7,728 bases of DNA, taken from NCBI GenBank assembly GCA_017610485.1, contig JAFCBY010000073.1:1-7728 (forward strand), in the 5' to 3' direction. The position numbers and the translations under genes were made by a program. Below the pieces are notes generated by a model. It had not been told where the DNA came from and made no database searches. It saw nothing but the letters and a program-made list of their open reading frames with translations. This stretch comes from Candidatus Falkowiibacteriota bacterium. Lineage in GTDB: Archaea > Iainarchaeota > Iainarchaeia > Iainarchaeales > GCA-2688035. This document shows, piece after piece, positions 1-6,076 of this stretch (the first letter of the stretch is position 1; each line of letters begins with the position of its first letter).

Positions 1-848
1 TTGATGCAGTGCTGCCATGCAATGCAGAAAACTGTGGGGAGGACTATACCCTATTCCCGCCTGTCAACACACAAATAGTGGAAACATCTGACAGAAGTGT
101 AACCAGCTGGGACGGCGAGGCAGACGAAATGCACGAGTGCCTCCCAGGAGAAAACGAGAAATGCCACAAAAGGATTCCATTCAAATACGCCGACCTAAAC
201 GTGGTATTTACATACGGGCTATTGAGGACAGGCGACGACATAGTCTCAATAGACTTGGAAATAAGCAATGACAGCAACAAAAACGTGGACATGGCAAGCT
301 CTCCTACCTCGCCCATTGCAAACGGGCTGGAAATAGTATTTTACAAGACAGACCACAGCAACAAATTGCAATTAACCGGAGTTGGCAGCAGCTATTGGAT
401 TGGAGACGAAGGCGACGTGAATCTTCCACTTTCGAATGTAATAGCCGATAACAATTTGTACATTGCATTAACAGATGCAGTCACACCAGATGATGTTTGC
501 TCATGGAAAGAAGGCAATTGCATCGCACCATACGAGCAATCCTACTGGAAACTCAGGATTGAAGACCTTGAGCTCAGTGGCTGCCCAAGCAACAACTGCG
601 AGGGCACAATAATAGCGGAAATAAACCAAAACAAGCAAGTTGCGGAATGCCCTCTTTACAACACAGGCCTGCTGTTCTGCGGAAGGGACCGGCTCAGATT
701 CTTCACAATAGACTACTATGTCTGGGAGGGATTAGACCCTGTAGTACAGGAATGCGTACTGTCCACTGAATGTGATGATGGGAATCCCTGCACCATAGAC
801 AGGTGCTCTGGAACGCCAAGAGTATGCAATCACGAGACAACATGCTGA
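1..848 (+). CDS. Cys-rich secreted or surface protein, 5' end outside the window
   Basis: The reading frame is already open at the left edge (first complete codon at 3), so the true start is upstream. A GTG at 9 is only an internal valine codon. About 281 C-terminal residues are visible, ending in TGA at 846-848. There are 16 cysteines, many in close pairs (CLPGENEKC, CSWKEGNC, CPSNNC), with alternating hydrophobic stretches that suggest a beta-rich, disulfide-bonded extracellular domain. The last 31 residues (753-845) hold a compact module with CDDGNPCTIDRC followed by a C-N-H-x3-C ending. CDDGNPCT modules of this kind recur in secreted proteins of archaea and deltaproteobacteria. No membrane segment is visible in this part, so any signal peptide or pilin-like N-terminus must lie upstream. 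The next gene begins 26 bases later on the same strand and also encodes a Cys-rich extracellular protein, so the two are probably co-transcribed. I do not recognise the main domain. A minor pilin or adhesin is a guess from context. Confidence 0.8.
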   Translation, partial: DAVLPCNAENCGEDYTLFPPVNTQIVETSDRSVTSWDGEADEMHECLPGENEKCHKRIPFKYADLNVVFTYGLLRTGDDIVSIDLEISNDSNKNVDMASSPTSPIANGLEIVFYKTDHSNKLQLTGVGSSYWIGDEGDVNLPLSNVIADNNLYIALTDAVTPDDVCSWKEGNCIAPYEQSYWKLRIEDLELSGCPSNNCEGTIIAEINQNKQVAECPLYNTGLLFCGRDRLRFFTIDYYVWEGLDPVVQECVLSTECDDGNPCTIDRCSGTPRVCNHETTC

Positions 849-862
849 GGCAAAAGGTGAAA

Positions 863-866
863 GGAG
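863..866 (+). promoter_or_regulatory. Shine-Dalgarno site that sets the start at 875
   Basis: GGAG, within AAAGGAG, lies 8 bases before ATG 875, which is good archaeal spacing. A second purine-rich match (AGGTGA at 855-860) is just upstream. This favours the start at 875 over in-frame ATGs at 803 and 842, which lie in or overlap the end of the preceding gene. ATG 842 overlaps that gene's TGA and remains a weaker alternative through translational coupling. Confidence 0.6.
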
Positions 867-874
867 CAAAAAAA

Positions 875-3025
875 ATGGTTGGACAGAGAGGCATTTTCTT
901 TACCTTCATGGCATTTCTTCTAGTTGGCACGCTGATTGTGCTAAACACTTCAGTAGAACAGGCTGAAACCAGGCAGGAAACAAAACTTTCAGAGGAAGCC
1001 GCCTTTAACGAGGTAAAAAACACGTACAACAACATAGAGCAGCAGCTCTCAGAACTGGACGCACTGTATGGAGGAACAAGGTCGCCCTTTACAGAGATTG
1101 AAGAAGGAACCTATTGGTTCAATATTTTGGGAGAGCTGCCCTTGGAGGACATAGAATCAGGCGAGGAAGCCTTCAACGCCATGAACCTCTTCAAAATCTT
1201 TGTAGAAGAGAATTTCGATGAAGGCATTCAGATCAAGGTGCAGCCTCTGCCGGGAGAGGAAGACTGGTCTGGCGAATGGAGCGGCGGAACAATTGATACC
1301 AACTACCTTCTCCTGCCGCAATGCCTCAAAATCTCGGGAAGAAACATTGTAGAAAACGGGCTGGAGGTAGCAAGCCTCACAATTGAAGAAGGAACAGTTG
1401 GGGACGGATGCACAACGTTCTATGATTGCTTAGACGCTATTAGGGCAGTACATGTAAACTTTCCCGGGGTTGGAGATACAGACATTTCTTGGGCGGCATG
1501 CGAAAATATAACAAGCAACCAAAACAATCCGGCAGATGGCTGTTATAAAAGAGTGGAGACAAGGCCAACTGGAAGAATAGTTTACATAGAAATAGGTATT
1601 GACCCAGACAACCCAGGGTGCTCGCTTCAAGCAGACTTCAACCTGTTCATGGAATTTAATGGCCCCATTGAGCAATTTGACATTGTTTCCACTAGCGGTA
1701 ATCCGGGCAGCGGAAAGAACCCATTCAGCGACTTCAACTACTCCGTAAAAAAGACAAGCTTTAATTTCTGTGCAGGAACAGACGAAAACGCTTGCCTGGA
1801 CGAATGCGAAACCAATGCAGACTGTGTGACGCTATACGGCGGTGACGCATGCAAATTAGGCATTTTATGCAACGAAAACGAGGGGATGTGCAACGTTACA
1901 ATTAATACAACATGCGAATTAACAGGAGACGGATGCTGTCCGGCAGGATGCACAATAGCAACAGATAGCGACTGCGTTGGGATATGCACTGACGGAGAAA
2001 CCCAAAACTGCCCAAACCAAATTGGGGCATGTGCAGGAACACAGGAAACATGCACAGGAGGGGCCTGGCCAGGATGCAATGCAGCAACATACCTGGCAAA
2101 CAATGGAGCCTACGAAGACACAACAGAACTAACATGCACCGATGGAGAAGATAACGATTGTGACGGAGACACAGACTGCGACGACATAGCCGACTGCTCA
2201 GCAAACCCAGCTTGCATAATAACTTGCCCTGATGGAATCTGTGACATGGGAGAACAATGCGCAGCAGACTGTTTGCCGGAACCACACTGCTCAGACCTAG
2301 TAGACAACGACACAATAAACGGAACAGACTGCGCAGACCCAGCATGCGCAGGAGACCTAGCATGCGACGCGAGCCTTGTGGCCTATTACAAGTTCGAAGA
2401 AGGAGGCGAAGGAACGACGGCAGACAGCTCGGGGAACGGAAACACCTGCACATTTATCAATCCGCCGGCGTGGACAAGCGATTGCGCGGACGGAACATGC
2501 CTAGACTTCGACGGAATTGACGATTACCTGAATTGCGGACAAAACCCTATCCTGAACATAACTGGCCCAATAACCATGACCGCCTGGGTGAAATTTGATT
2601 CCGTAACGGCAACCAACTGGTATACGGTATTAAACAAACACAAAAACGACGACACAGGCCTTGTATACTTCTTGGGCTACGAGCATCCAGGAGATGGAGT
2701 AATTGCAGGAACCACACTTTATACCAACGACCCAAGTGACGAGGTTGCCCAGGACGACGCAACCTTCCTGCCAGGTGCCTGGTACCACATAGCAGGAGTA
2801 TATGACGGCAGCTCCATGAAAACATACCTGAACGGATTTGAAACAAAGAGCGACCCGTCAACCGGAACAATACGCTCAGCAGAAGACGGGGACCTCTGGG
2901 TTGGCAGAAACTTTTCCTATCCGGAAGAAACAATGGACGGCAAAATAGACGAGGTCAGAATTTACAGCAGGGCGCTAGATGCAGGAGAAATCAACACCAT
3001 TTTCAGCGAATATACGCCGACATAA
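875..3025 (+). CDS. Surface-anchored modular protein: pilin-like N-terminus, Cys/Asp-rich modules, LamG domain
   Basis: 716 residues from ATG 875, chosen for its Shine-Dalgarno site and because the protein then opens with a signal-like segment. Residues 1-24 are MVGQRG followed by a hydrophobic run (IFFTFMAFLLVGTLIVLN). The basic residue plus Gly before it resembles an archaeal class III prepilin signal, though an ordinary signal anchor is also possible. A charged helix follows. Residues about 30-295 form an ectodomain I do not recognise. Residues about 299-497 are Cys/Asp-rich: a DGCCPAGCT motif, a MopE-like CTDGETQNC from 371, an acidic DGEDNDCDGDTDCDD from about 422 that resembles a calcium-binding loop, CPDGICDMGEQC at 451, and CSDLVDND...DCADPAC at 472-491. 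Residues about 500-712 are a LamG/concanavalin A-like fold (YYKFEEG, ADSSGNG, LDFDGIDDYL, AWVKF, WYHIAGVYDG, GKIDEVRIYSRAL). LamG domains typically bind sugars or proteins. At least nine N-X-S/T sequons fit glycosylation outside the cell. It is probably an adhesin or binding subunit; its ligand cannot be read from the sequence. Confidence 0.88.
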   Translation: MVGQRGIFFTFMAFLLVGTLIVLNTSVEQAETRQETKLSEEAAFNEVKNTYNNIEQQLSELDALYGGTRSPFTEIEEGTYWFNILGELPLEDIESGEEAFNAMNLFKIFVEENFDEGIQIKVQPLPGEEDWSGEWSGGTIDTNYLLLPQCLKISGRNIVENGLEVASLTIEEGTVGDGCTTFYDCLDAIRAVHVNFPGVGDTDISWAACENITSNQNNPADGCYKRVETRPTGRIVYIEIGIDPDNPGCSLQADFNLFMEFNGPIEQFDIVSTSGNPGSGKNPFSDFNYSVKKTSFNFCAGTDENACLDECETNADCVTLYGGDACKLGILCNENEGMCNVTINTTCELTGDGCCPAGCTIATDSDCVGICTDGETQNCPNQIGACAGTQETCTGGAWPGCNAATYLANNGAYEDTTELTCTDGEDNDCDGDTDCDDIADCSANPACIITCPDGICDMGEQCAADCLPEPHCSDLVDNDTINGTDCADPACAGDLACDASLVAYYKFEEGGEGTTADSSGNGNTCTFINPPAWTSDCADGTCLDFDGIDDYLNCGQNPILNITGPITMTAWVKFDSVTATNWYTVLNKHKNDDTGLVYFLGYEHPGDGVIAGTTLYTNDPSDEVAQDDATFLPGAWYHIAGVYDGSSMKTYLNGFETKSDPSTGTIRSAEDGDLWVGRNFSYPEETMDGKIDEVRIYSRALDAGEINTIFSEYTPT
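1985..2344 (+). other. MopE-like and acidic Cys/Asp-rich motif cluster within the LamG protein
   Basis: Four Cys/Asp motifs follow in series: CxDGxxQxC with GACAGTQETC and a Trp-containing GGAWPGC; CTDGEDNDCDG with alternating Asp/Asn; a CxDGxCxxGExCxxDC unit; and C-S-D-x3-DND...DCADPAC. Motifs of this type are found in MopE/Cu-binding-like and thrombospondin type 3-like extracellular repeats, where the Asp/Asn ladders usually bind calcium. The metal here is inferred. The cluster lies between the N-terminal ectodomain and LamG and probably acts as a rigid, ion-stabilised stalk. Confidence 0.6.
2372..3010 (+). other. LamG/concanavalin A-like (Laminin_G_3-type) domain
   Basis: Covers about the last 213 residues of the surface protein. 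The usual family landmarks appear in order: an opening strand (LVAYYKFEEG), the DSSGNGN turn, FDGIDDYL, an ITMTAWVKF strand, GAWYHIAGVYDGSSMKTYLNG, and a closing GKIDEVRIYSRAL. Two extra cysteines lie before FDGIDDYL and one follows it. The order and spacing are those of a complete domain, so this is not a truncated copy. Confidence 0.85.
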
Positions 3026-3097
3026 GCGCGCAAGGGCATTTTGCAATGCAATCCAGGATGAACTTTCCTGCACTCAGCACGAAACAGGGCGCTAACT

Positions 3098-3104
3098 AGG
3101 AGGT
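3098..3104 (+). promoter_or_regulatory. Unused perfect Shine-Dalgarno sequence
   Basis: AGGAGGT matches the archaeal anti-Shine-Dalgarno fully, but no ATG or GTG follows at usable distance. The only nearby start, TTG at 3118 (13 bases on), opens a 9-codon frame ending at 3147. It may be a chance match, a relic of a lost gene, or the site for a tiny leader peptide. It functions here only if transcripts cross the T7 tract. Confidence 0.3.
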
Positions 3105-3112
3105 AAAAGCTG

Positions 3113-3119
3113 TTTTTTT
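3113..3119 (+). terminator. Probable oligo-T transcription terminator after the surface-protein gene
   Basis: A run of seven T on the + strand lies 88 bases after the TAA of the LamG gene and before the next promoter-like element. Archaeal RNA polymerase commonly ends transcription in such T tracts without a hairpin. The only nearby inverted repeat is a weak 5-bp stem at 3036-3049 (GCATT, 4-base loop, AATGC), too far away to belong to it. Confidence 0.45.
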
Positions 3120-3150
3120 GACATTAAAGCAGTCTGTTTGGCATTAGCAA

Positions 3151-3178
3151 CATTTAAATTTCATAAATGCTTAATACA
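3151..3178 (+). promoter_or_regulatory. Possible archaeal TATA-type promoter for the Lys-rich gene and ATPase gene
   Basis: TTTAAATT (3153-3160) is the best TATA-like element. TTAATACA (3171-3178) is a second candidate. Transcription usually starts about 25-27 bases downstream, giving starts near 3183 or 3201 and a leader of roughly 18-36 bases before ATG 3219. The first element sits within a short inverted repeat, CATTTA (3151-3156) and TAAATG (3164-3169) around a 7-base spacer, which could be an operator or chance in AT-rich DNA. I see no clear BRE. Confidence 0.4.
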
Positions 3179-3218
3179 TTGGAACCCGAAAAGCAGGGTT
3201 TTTGATAAACATAGCTGG

Positions 3219-6071
3219 ATGATCCAAATGGCTAAAGAAAAGGCGAAAATAGAGGACAAAGTCTGGAAAGAATACCTCAAATCAATTGAGTCAAAGTCCG
3301 CAAAAAAGGAAAGAAAGCCCAACCCGATAGCCAAGGCAATGAGGAATGCCTTCAAGAGAATTGGTTTTGGAAGAAAAACCAAGGAAAAAAAAGCGCTTGA
3401 AAAGCAGGTTTCGATCTCTGCAAAAGAGGGAAAGAGAATCTTTGAAAAAGAAATGCCTAGCAGAACAACCAAGTTTCCAGAAAAAGCAAAACCTATCAAG
3501 AAAAAGTTTGACCAAACACTCAAGACCCTTGCAAAGGACATAAAGGCAAAACCTGGTGAAAAGCCGGCACAGTTTAAAATCGACAAGTACCTCGCAAAGA
3601 TAGAGGAAAAAAAGAAGGCTAAGGCATTTGAGAGAAGGCCTGCAGCAGAAGTATGGAAAAGACCAGAAAAACAACCCTTCAAAAAAAAACCAGCAGCAGA
3701 AGTATGGAAAAGACCAGAAAAAAAAATCGGCGGAAAGAAGGCAGGGGAAAAGCCGGCAAAAAAAATTAAGGGGAATGCGGCAGCAAAAAAGGGCGTCAAA
3801 TGGTCTGAGAAGATAATGGCCATGCCAAAGAAAAAAGGGGATGAAGCAACACTGAGCATCCCCAAAAAGATTGCGTTTCTTCCAAGTGCACTCACAGGTG
3901 CTGAAAAGGCAGGGAAAGGGGTGGCGCCTGCCGGAAAGAAAGGCAAGAAGGCAAAGAGGATTAAGCTGTCCAAGCTCAAGCCAGCAGAGCTTGAAACGCT
4001 TTTGGGCGGAGAGCCAGGCCTTGCAGGAAAAAGCGTTTCCGAGCTGAAGAAGCTTTCAACCAAGGAGATTAAGGCAGCACTCAAAAAAGAAAGCATAAAG
4101 CGAAAGGCAAGGGGCTGGTTTGGAGACGCTTTACAGCACAGGCGAGCAGCCCTAAAGGGATGGCAGCGCAGAAAAAAGATAGTTCTGCACAAGCTAAAGA
4201 AGAAAGGGAAGAGGAGAAAACTTAACGTAAAAGACAGGGCAAGAAAGAAGGTGCTTTACTCCGAGGCAAGGGAATACAAAGTAAAGCTTGCCGATGTTGA
4301 AAAGCAGATTAGTAGCCTAAAGAAAATAGGGGTGAAAAAGAAAAAGGAAAGCAAAGCCCTCGTGAAGAAAATCAGGAAGGCCGGCGTAAAGATTCCAAAG
4401 TCCGAAATTGTGGGCAAGCCAAAGAAGAGGTCAAGAATAAAGGACATGAAGGACGTTGCAGAAATCGCTGAAGCGATGAAAAGCGTGGCTGACGAGGTTG
4501 CCGCCGCCACAATTGGAAGAAAAGATCAAAGCATGTCAGAAGCGCAGACCTTTTCAATAGAAGACCAGATCAAGTCACAACAAACGATGATCAAGGATTT
4601 GGAGCTGGCGTTCTACAAAAGAAGGGTTGGCTTCAGCCAGTTCAGGGAAAAAATGTTTGAGTACCAGTCAAAACTCAGCCAGCTACGCATCCAAAGAAAG
4701 CTCTTGGAAAAGAAAAAAATCCTCAAGCCCGAGCCAACAAAGCCAAGAGAGATAGCAGGAAGAATAACGCCAGAGGGTGTCAGGAAATTGGGCGCGATTG
4801 CAAGCCGAGGCCCTGGCTTTGGCAACTTCCTTGGGAAAAAGACAAGCAACCTGATTGAAAAGATAGGCAAGCAAAGGTTTGGAGGACGGCCGCCAATAAC
4901 AGGGGAAACGCCCACGCCAGGAAAAGTGGCTGGAGCAAAAGCACCTGCAGAAAAAGCAGCGGAAGCAAAGAAAACAACTACTGACGCAAAAACCGCCAAA
5001 GAAAAGAAAGTAGGAGAAACGAAAGCGCCTGCAGAAAAAGCAAAAGCGGTGGGAGCAAAGGAAAAGGAAGTAGAAGTGGCCAAGGAAAAGGAAATTGAGG
5101 AAAAAAAGACCGAGGCACAGGACAAGGCAGCAATGGAAAAGGCAGCGGAAGCAAAGAAGGCAGTGGAAGAGAAGAAAGCAAGGGCAAAAAAGGCAGTTGT
5201 TGAGGAAAAAACAAAGGTTGCAGAAGAGAAAAAGGTTGCGAGAAAAGAGAAGGCAAGGGCAAAAAAGCAGGAGAAGGCTGCGACAAAGAGGGCGGCAGCT
5301 GTAACCAAGGAGGCAACAGCGAAAAGGGGACCCGAGCCAAGGGTTACTGAAAGGATAATCGAGAGGCCAGCAGTTGGATCGCGGGAGACAAGGGGATTCA
5401 AAAAATTGCCTGAGAAGTTTGTTGATAACATAAAGAAGAAGGTGTTTGAGAGAGCGGGTGGAAAAGACCCTGAAAGTGAACCTGAAAAGAAAAAAGACGA
5501 GGAGAAAAAACTGAATGAGATAATAAAGCAAAAGGCCCTTGAAGGCCATTTGAGCAAAAAGTCGATCAACAAGGTTGAGAAAAAGCTTGACGGCCTGATG
5601 AAGAAGTACCACATTCCCGCCAATGCAATCTCAAACAGGGTAAATTCCATGAGCGGCGACAAGCTGATTCATGATTTCCAAAAATTGATTAATTTGATAG
5701 AGGAGAAAAAGGGCCAGTCCACCCAAGAGCTCCTCAAACCCTTTGATGTAAGCATTGGCCTGACGTCCAAAAAAAGGGAAAAGATTATTGGGAAAGAAAA
5801 GGAGATAAAGAAGATAAGGATTGAGACCACGTTTGACCGAGTCCTAAGCCTTGTGCAGGTGAAAGGCAGCGTAAAGCTCAACGATGTCGCCAACCAGCTT
5901 GGAATGAAGAAGAAGGAAGTCCAGGAATGCGCCGAAATTCTGGAGAACAACCATCTGATAAAGCTTATCTACCCGGCAATAGGCTCTGTAAGGCTTGTTT
6001 ATCCCGGTTACCTAAAATGGAAAGATGAACAGAAAAAGCAGAAGAAAAAGGCAAAGAAGGGAAGGAAGTGA
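3219..6071 (+). CDS. Giant Lys-rich protein with coiled coil, long charged helix and C-terminal winged-helix-like domain
   Basis: 950 residues from ATG 3219 (MIQMAKEK); ATG 3228 (MAKEK) is nearly as likely. The frame opens further upstream, but that part overlaps the TATA-like element and has no ATG/GTG start. Neither start has a strong ribosome binding site. There is no signal peptide or membrane segment, so it is cytoplasmic. Order: a basic Lys/Arg-rich region to about 445, including two 17-residue PAAEVWKRPEK repeats near 140-170; a coiled coil at about 446-502; a Pro/Gly-containing linker; an Ala/Lys/Glu region at about 569-703, whose last 91 residues contain no Gly or Pro; a short-helix region; and at about 867-934 a winged-helix-like domain (KLNDVANQLGMKKKEV, then LIYPAIG), followed by a Lys-rich tail. 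I recall similar C-terminal domains beside pilus ATPases in DPANN archaea. It ends 5 bases before the ATPase gene, suggesting a partner of that motor. Its charge fits binding to DNA, RNA or acidic lipid, but its function is unknown. Confidence 0.85.
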   Translation: MIQMAKEKAKIEDKVWKEYLKSIESKSAKKERKPNPIAKAMRNAFKRIGFGRKTKEKKALEKQVSISAKEGKRIFEKEMPSRTTKFPEKAKPIKKKFDQTLKTLAKDIKAKPGEKPAQFKIDKYLAKIEEKKKAKAFERRPAAEVWKRPEKQPFKKKPAAEVWKRPEKKIGGKKAGEKPAKKIKGNAAAKKGVKWSEKIMAMPKKKGDEATLSIPKKIAFLPSALTGAEKAGKGVAPAGKKGKKAKRIKLSKLKPAELETLLGGEPGLAGKSVSELKKLSTKEIKAALKKESIKRKARGWFGDALQHRRAALKGWQRRKKIVLHKLKKKGKRRKLNVKDRARKKVLYSEAREYKVKLADVEKQISSLKKIGVKKKKESKALVKKIRKAGVKIPKSEIVGKPKKRSRIKDMKDVAEIAEAMKSVADEVAAATIGRKDQSMSEAQTFSIEDQIKSQQTMIKDLELAFYKRRVGFSQFREKMFEYQSKLSQLRIQRKLLEKKKILKPEPTKPREIAGRITPEGVRKLGAIASRGPGFGNFLGKKTSNLIEKIGKQRFGGRPPITGETPTPGKVAGAKAPAEKAAEAKKTTTDAKTAKEKKVGETKAPAEKAKAVGAKEKEVEVAKEKEIEEKKTEAQDKAAMEKAAEAKKAVEEKKARAKKAVVEEKTKVAEEKKVARKEKARAKKQEKAATKRAAAVTKEATAKRGPEPRVTERIIERPAVGSRETRGFKKLPEKFVDNIKKKVFERAGGKDPESEPEKKKDEEKKLNEIIKQKALEGHLSKKSINKVEKKLDGLMKKYHIPANAISNRVNSMSGDKLIHDFQKLINLIEEKKGQSTQELLKPFDVSIGLTSKKREKIIGKEKEIKKIRIETTFDRVLSLVQVKGSVKLNDVANQLGMKKKEVQECAEILENNHLIKLIYPAIGSVRLVYPGYLKWKDEQKKQKKKAKKGRK
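3639..3722 (+). repeat. In-frame direct repeat, 51-base period, two copies
   Basis: Copies at 3639-3671 and 3690-3722 are 33 bases long and identical at 32 positions (T/A difference at 3641/3692). The period is exactly 17 codons. Each encodes PAAEVWKRPEK after a basic residue. Near identity at the DNA level, including synonymous positions, points to a recent duplication. Confidence 0.9.
5055..5327 (+). other. 91-residue charged helix without Gly or Pro (candidate single alpha-helix)
   Basis: Residues 613-703 of the Lys-rich protein consist only of A, K, E, V, I, T, Q, D, M and R, with Lys/Arg and Glu often four apart (for example KEKEIEEKK and AEEKKVARKEK). A Gly precedes the stretch and Gly-Pro follows it. 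Such composition is typical of single alpha-helices or TolA-like rods. At 0.15 nm per residue it would span about 13.7 nm. It may act as a spacer between the basic N-terminal half and the C-terminal domain. Confidence 0.6.
5817..6020 (+). other. Winged-helix-like C-terminal domain of the Lys-rich protein
   Basis: Residues about 867-934. FDRVLSLV forms a first helix, VKGSVKLNDVANQLG and KKKEVQECAEILENNHLI form a helix-turn-helix, and KLIYPAIGSVRLVYP fits the strand-turn-strand wing. It could bind DNA or, given the neighbouring ATPase gene, serve as a protein interaction module. This is a call from sequence pattern, not an alignment. Confidence 0.6.
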
Positions 6072-6072
6072 T
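6064..6072 (+). promoter_or_regulatory. Shine-Dalgarno site over the stop codon, couples the ATPase to the Lys-rich gene
   Basis: GGAAGTGAT differs from GGAGGTGAT at one position and includes the TGA stop (6069-6071) of the upstream gene. Four bases separate it from GTG 6077, which makes that GTG the better start than ATG 6092. A ribosome ending on the upstream gene would sit on this site, so coupled translation is likely. Confidence 0.7.
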
Positions 6073-6076
6073 TTGA

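Noticed and set aside
803..874. 24-residue N-terminal extension of the LamG protein
   Set aside because: It overlaps the end of the preceding gene by 46 bases, has no good ribosome binding site, and would place polar residues before the signal segment. ATG 875 has a well-spaced GGAG.
1697..1720. P-loop-like GNPGSGKN in the surface protein
   Set aside because: The last position is Asn, not Ser or Thr, and the stretch lies in an extracellular loop region of a secreted protein with no other nucleotide-binding motif.
3036..3049. GCATT/AATGC hairpin after the LamG gene
   Set aside because: The stem is only 5 bp and is not followed by a T run; I do not count it as a terminator.
3046..3099. 17-codon open frame in the gap
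   Set aside because: Too short to support, with no good ribosome binding site and no recognisable peptide features.
3138..3218. 27-residue N-terminal extension of the Lys-rich protein from TTG 3138
   Set aside because: It uses a TTG without a ribosome binding site, overlaps the TATA-like element, and its composition (Trp, His, Phe, Cys) is unlike the protein that follows.
3161..4192. 343-codon open frame on the - strand
   Set aside because: Same composition artefact opposite the basic N-terminal half; the product is a Phe/Ala/Ser-rich string with no family features.
4613..5662. 349-codon open frame on the - strand
   Set aside because: It lies opposite the Lys/Ala/Glu-rich part of the 950-residue gene. 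Lys and Glu codons read backwards give Phe, Leu and Ser, so long stop-free Phe/Ser-rich frames arise by composition. It has no recognisable domain.
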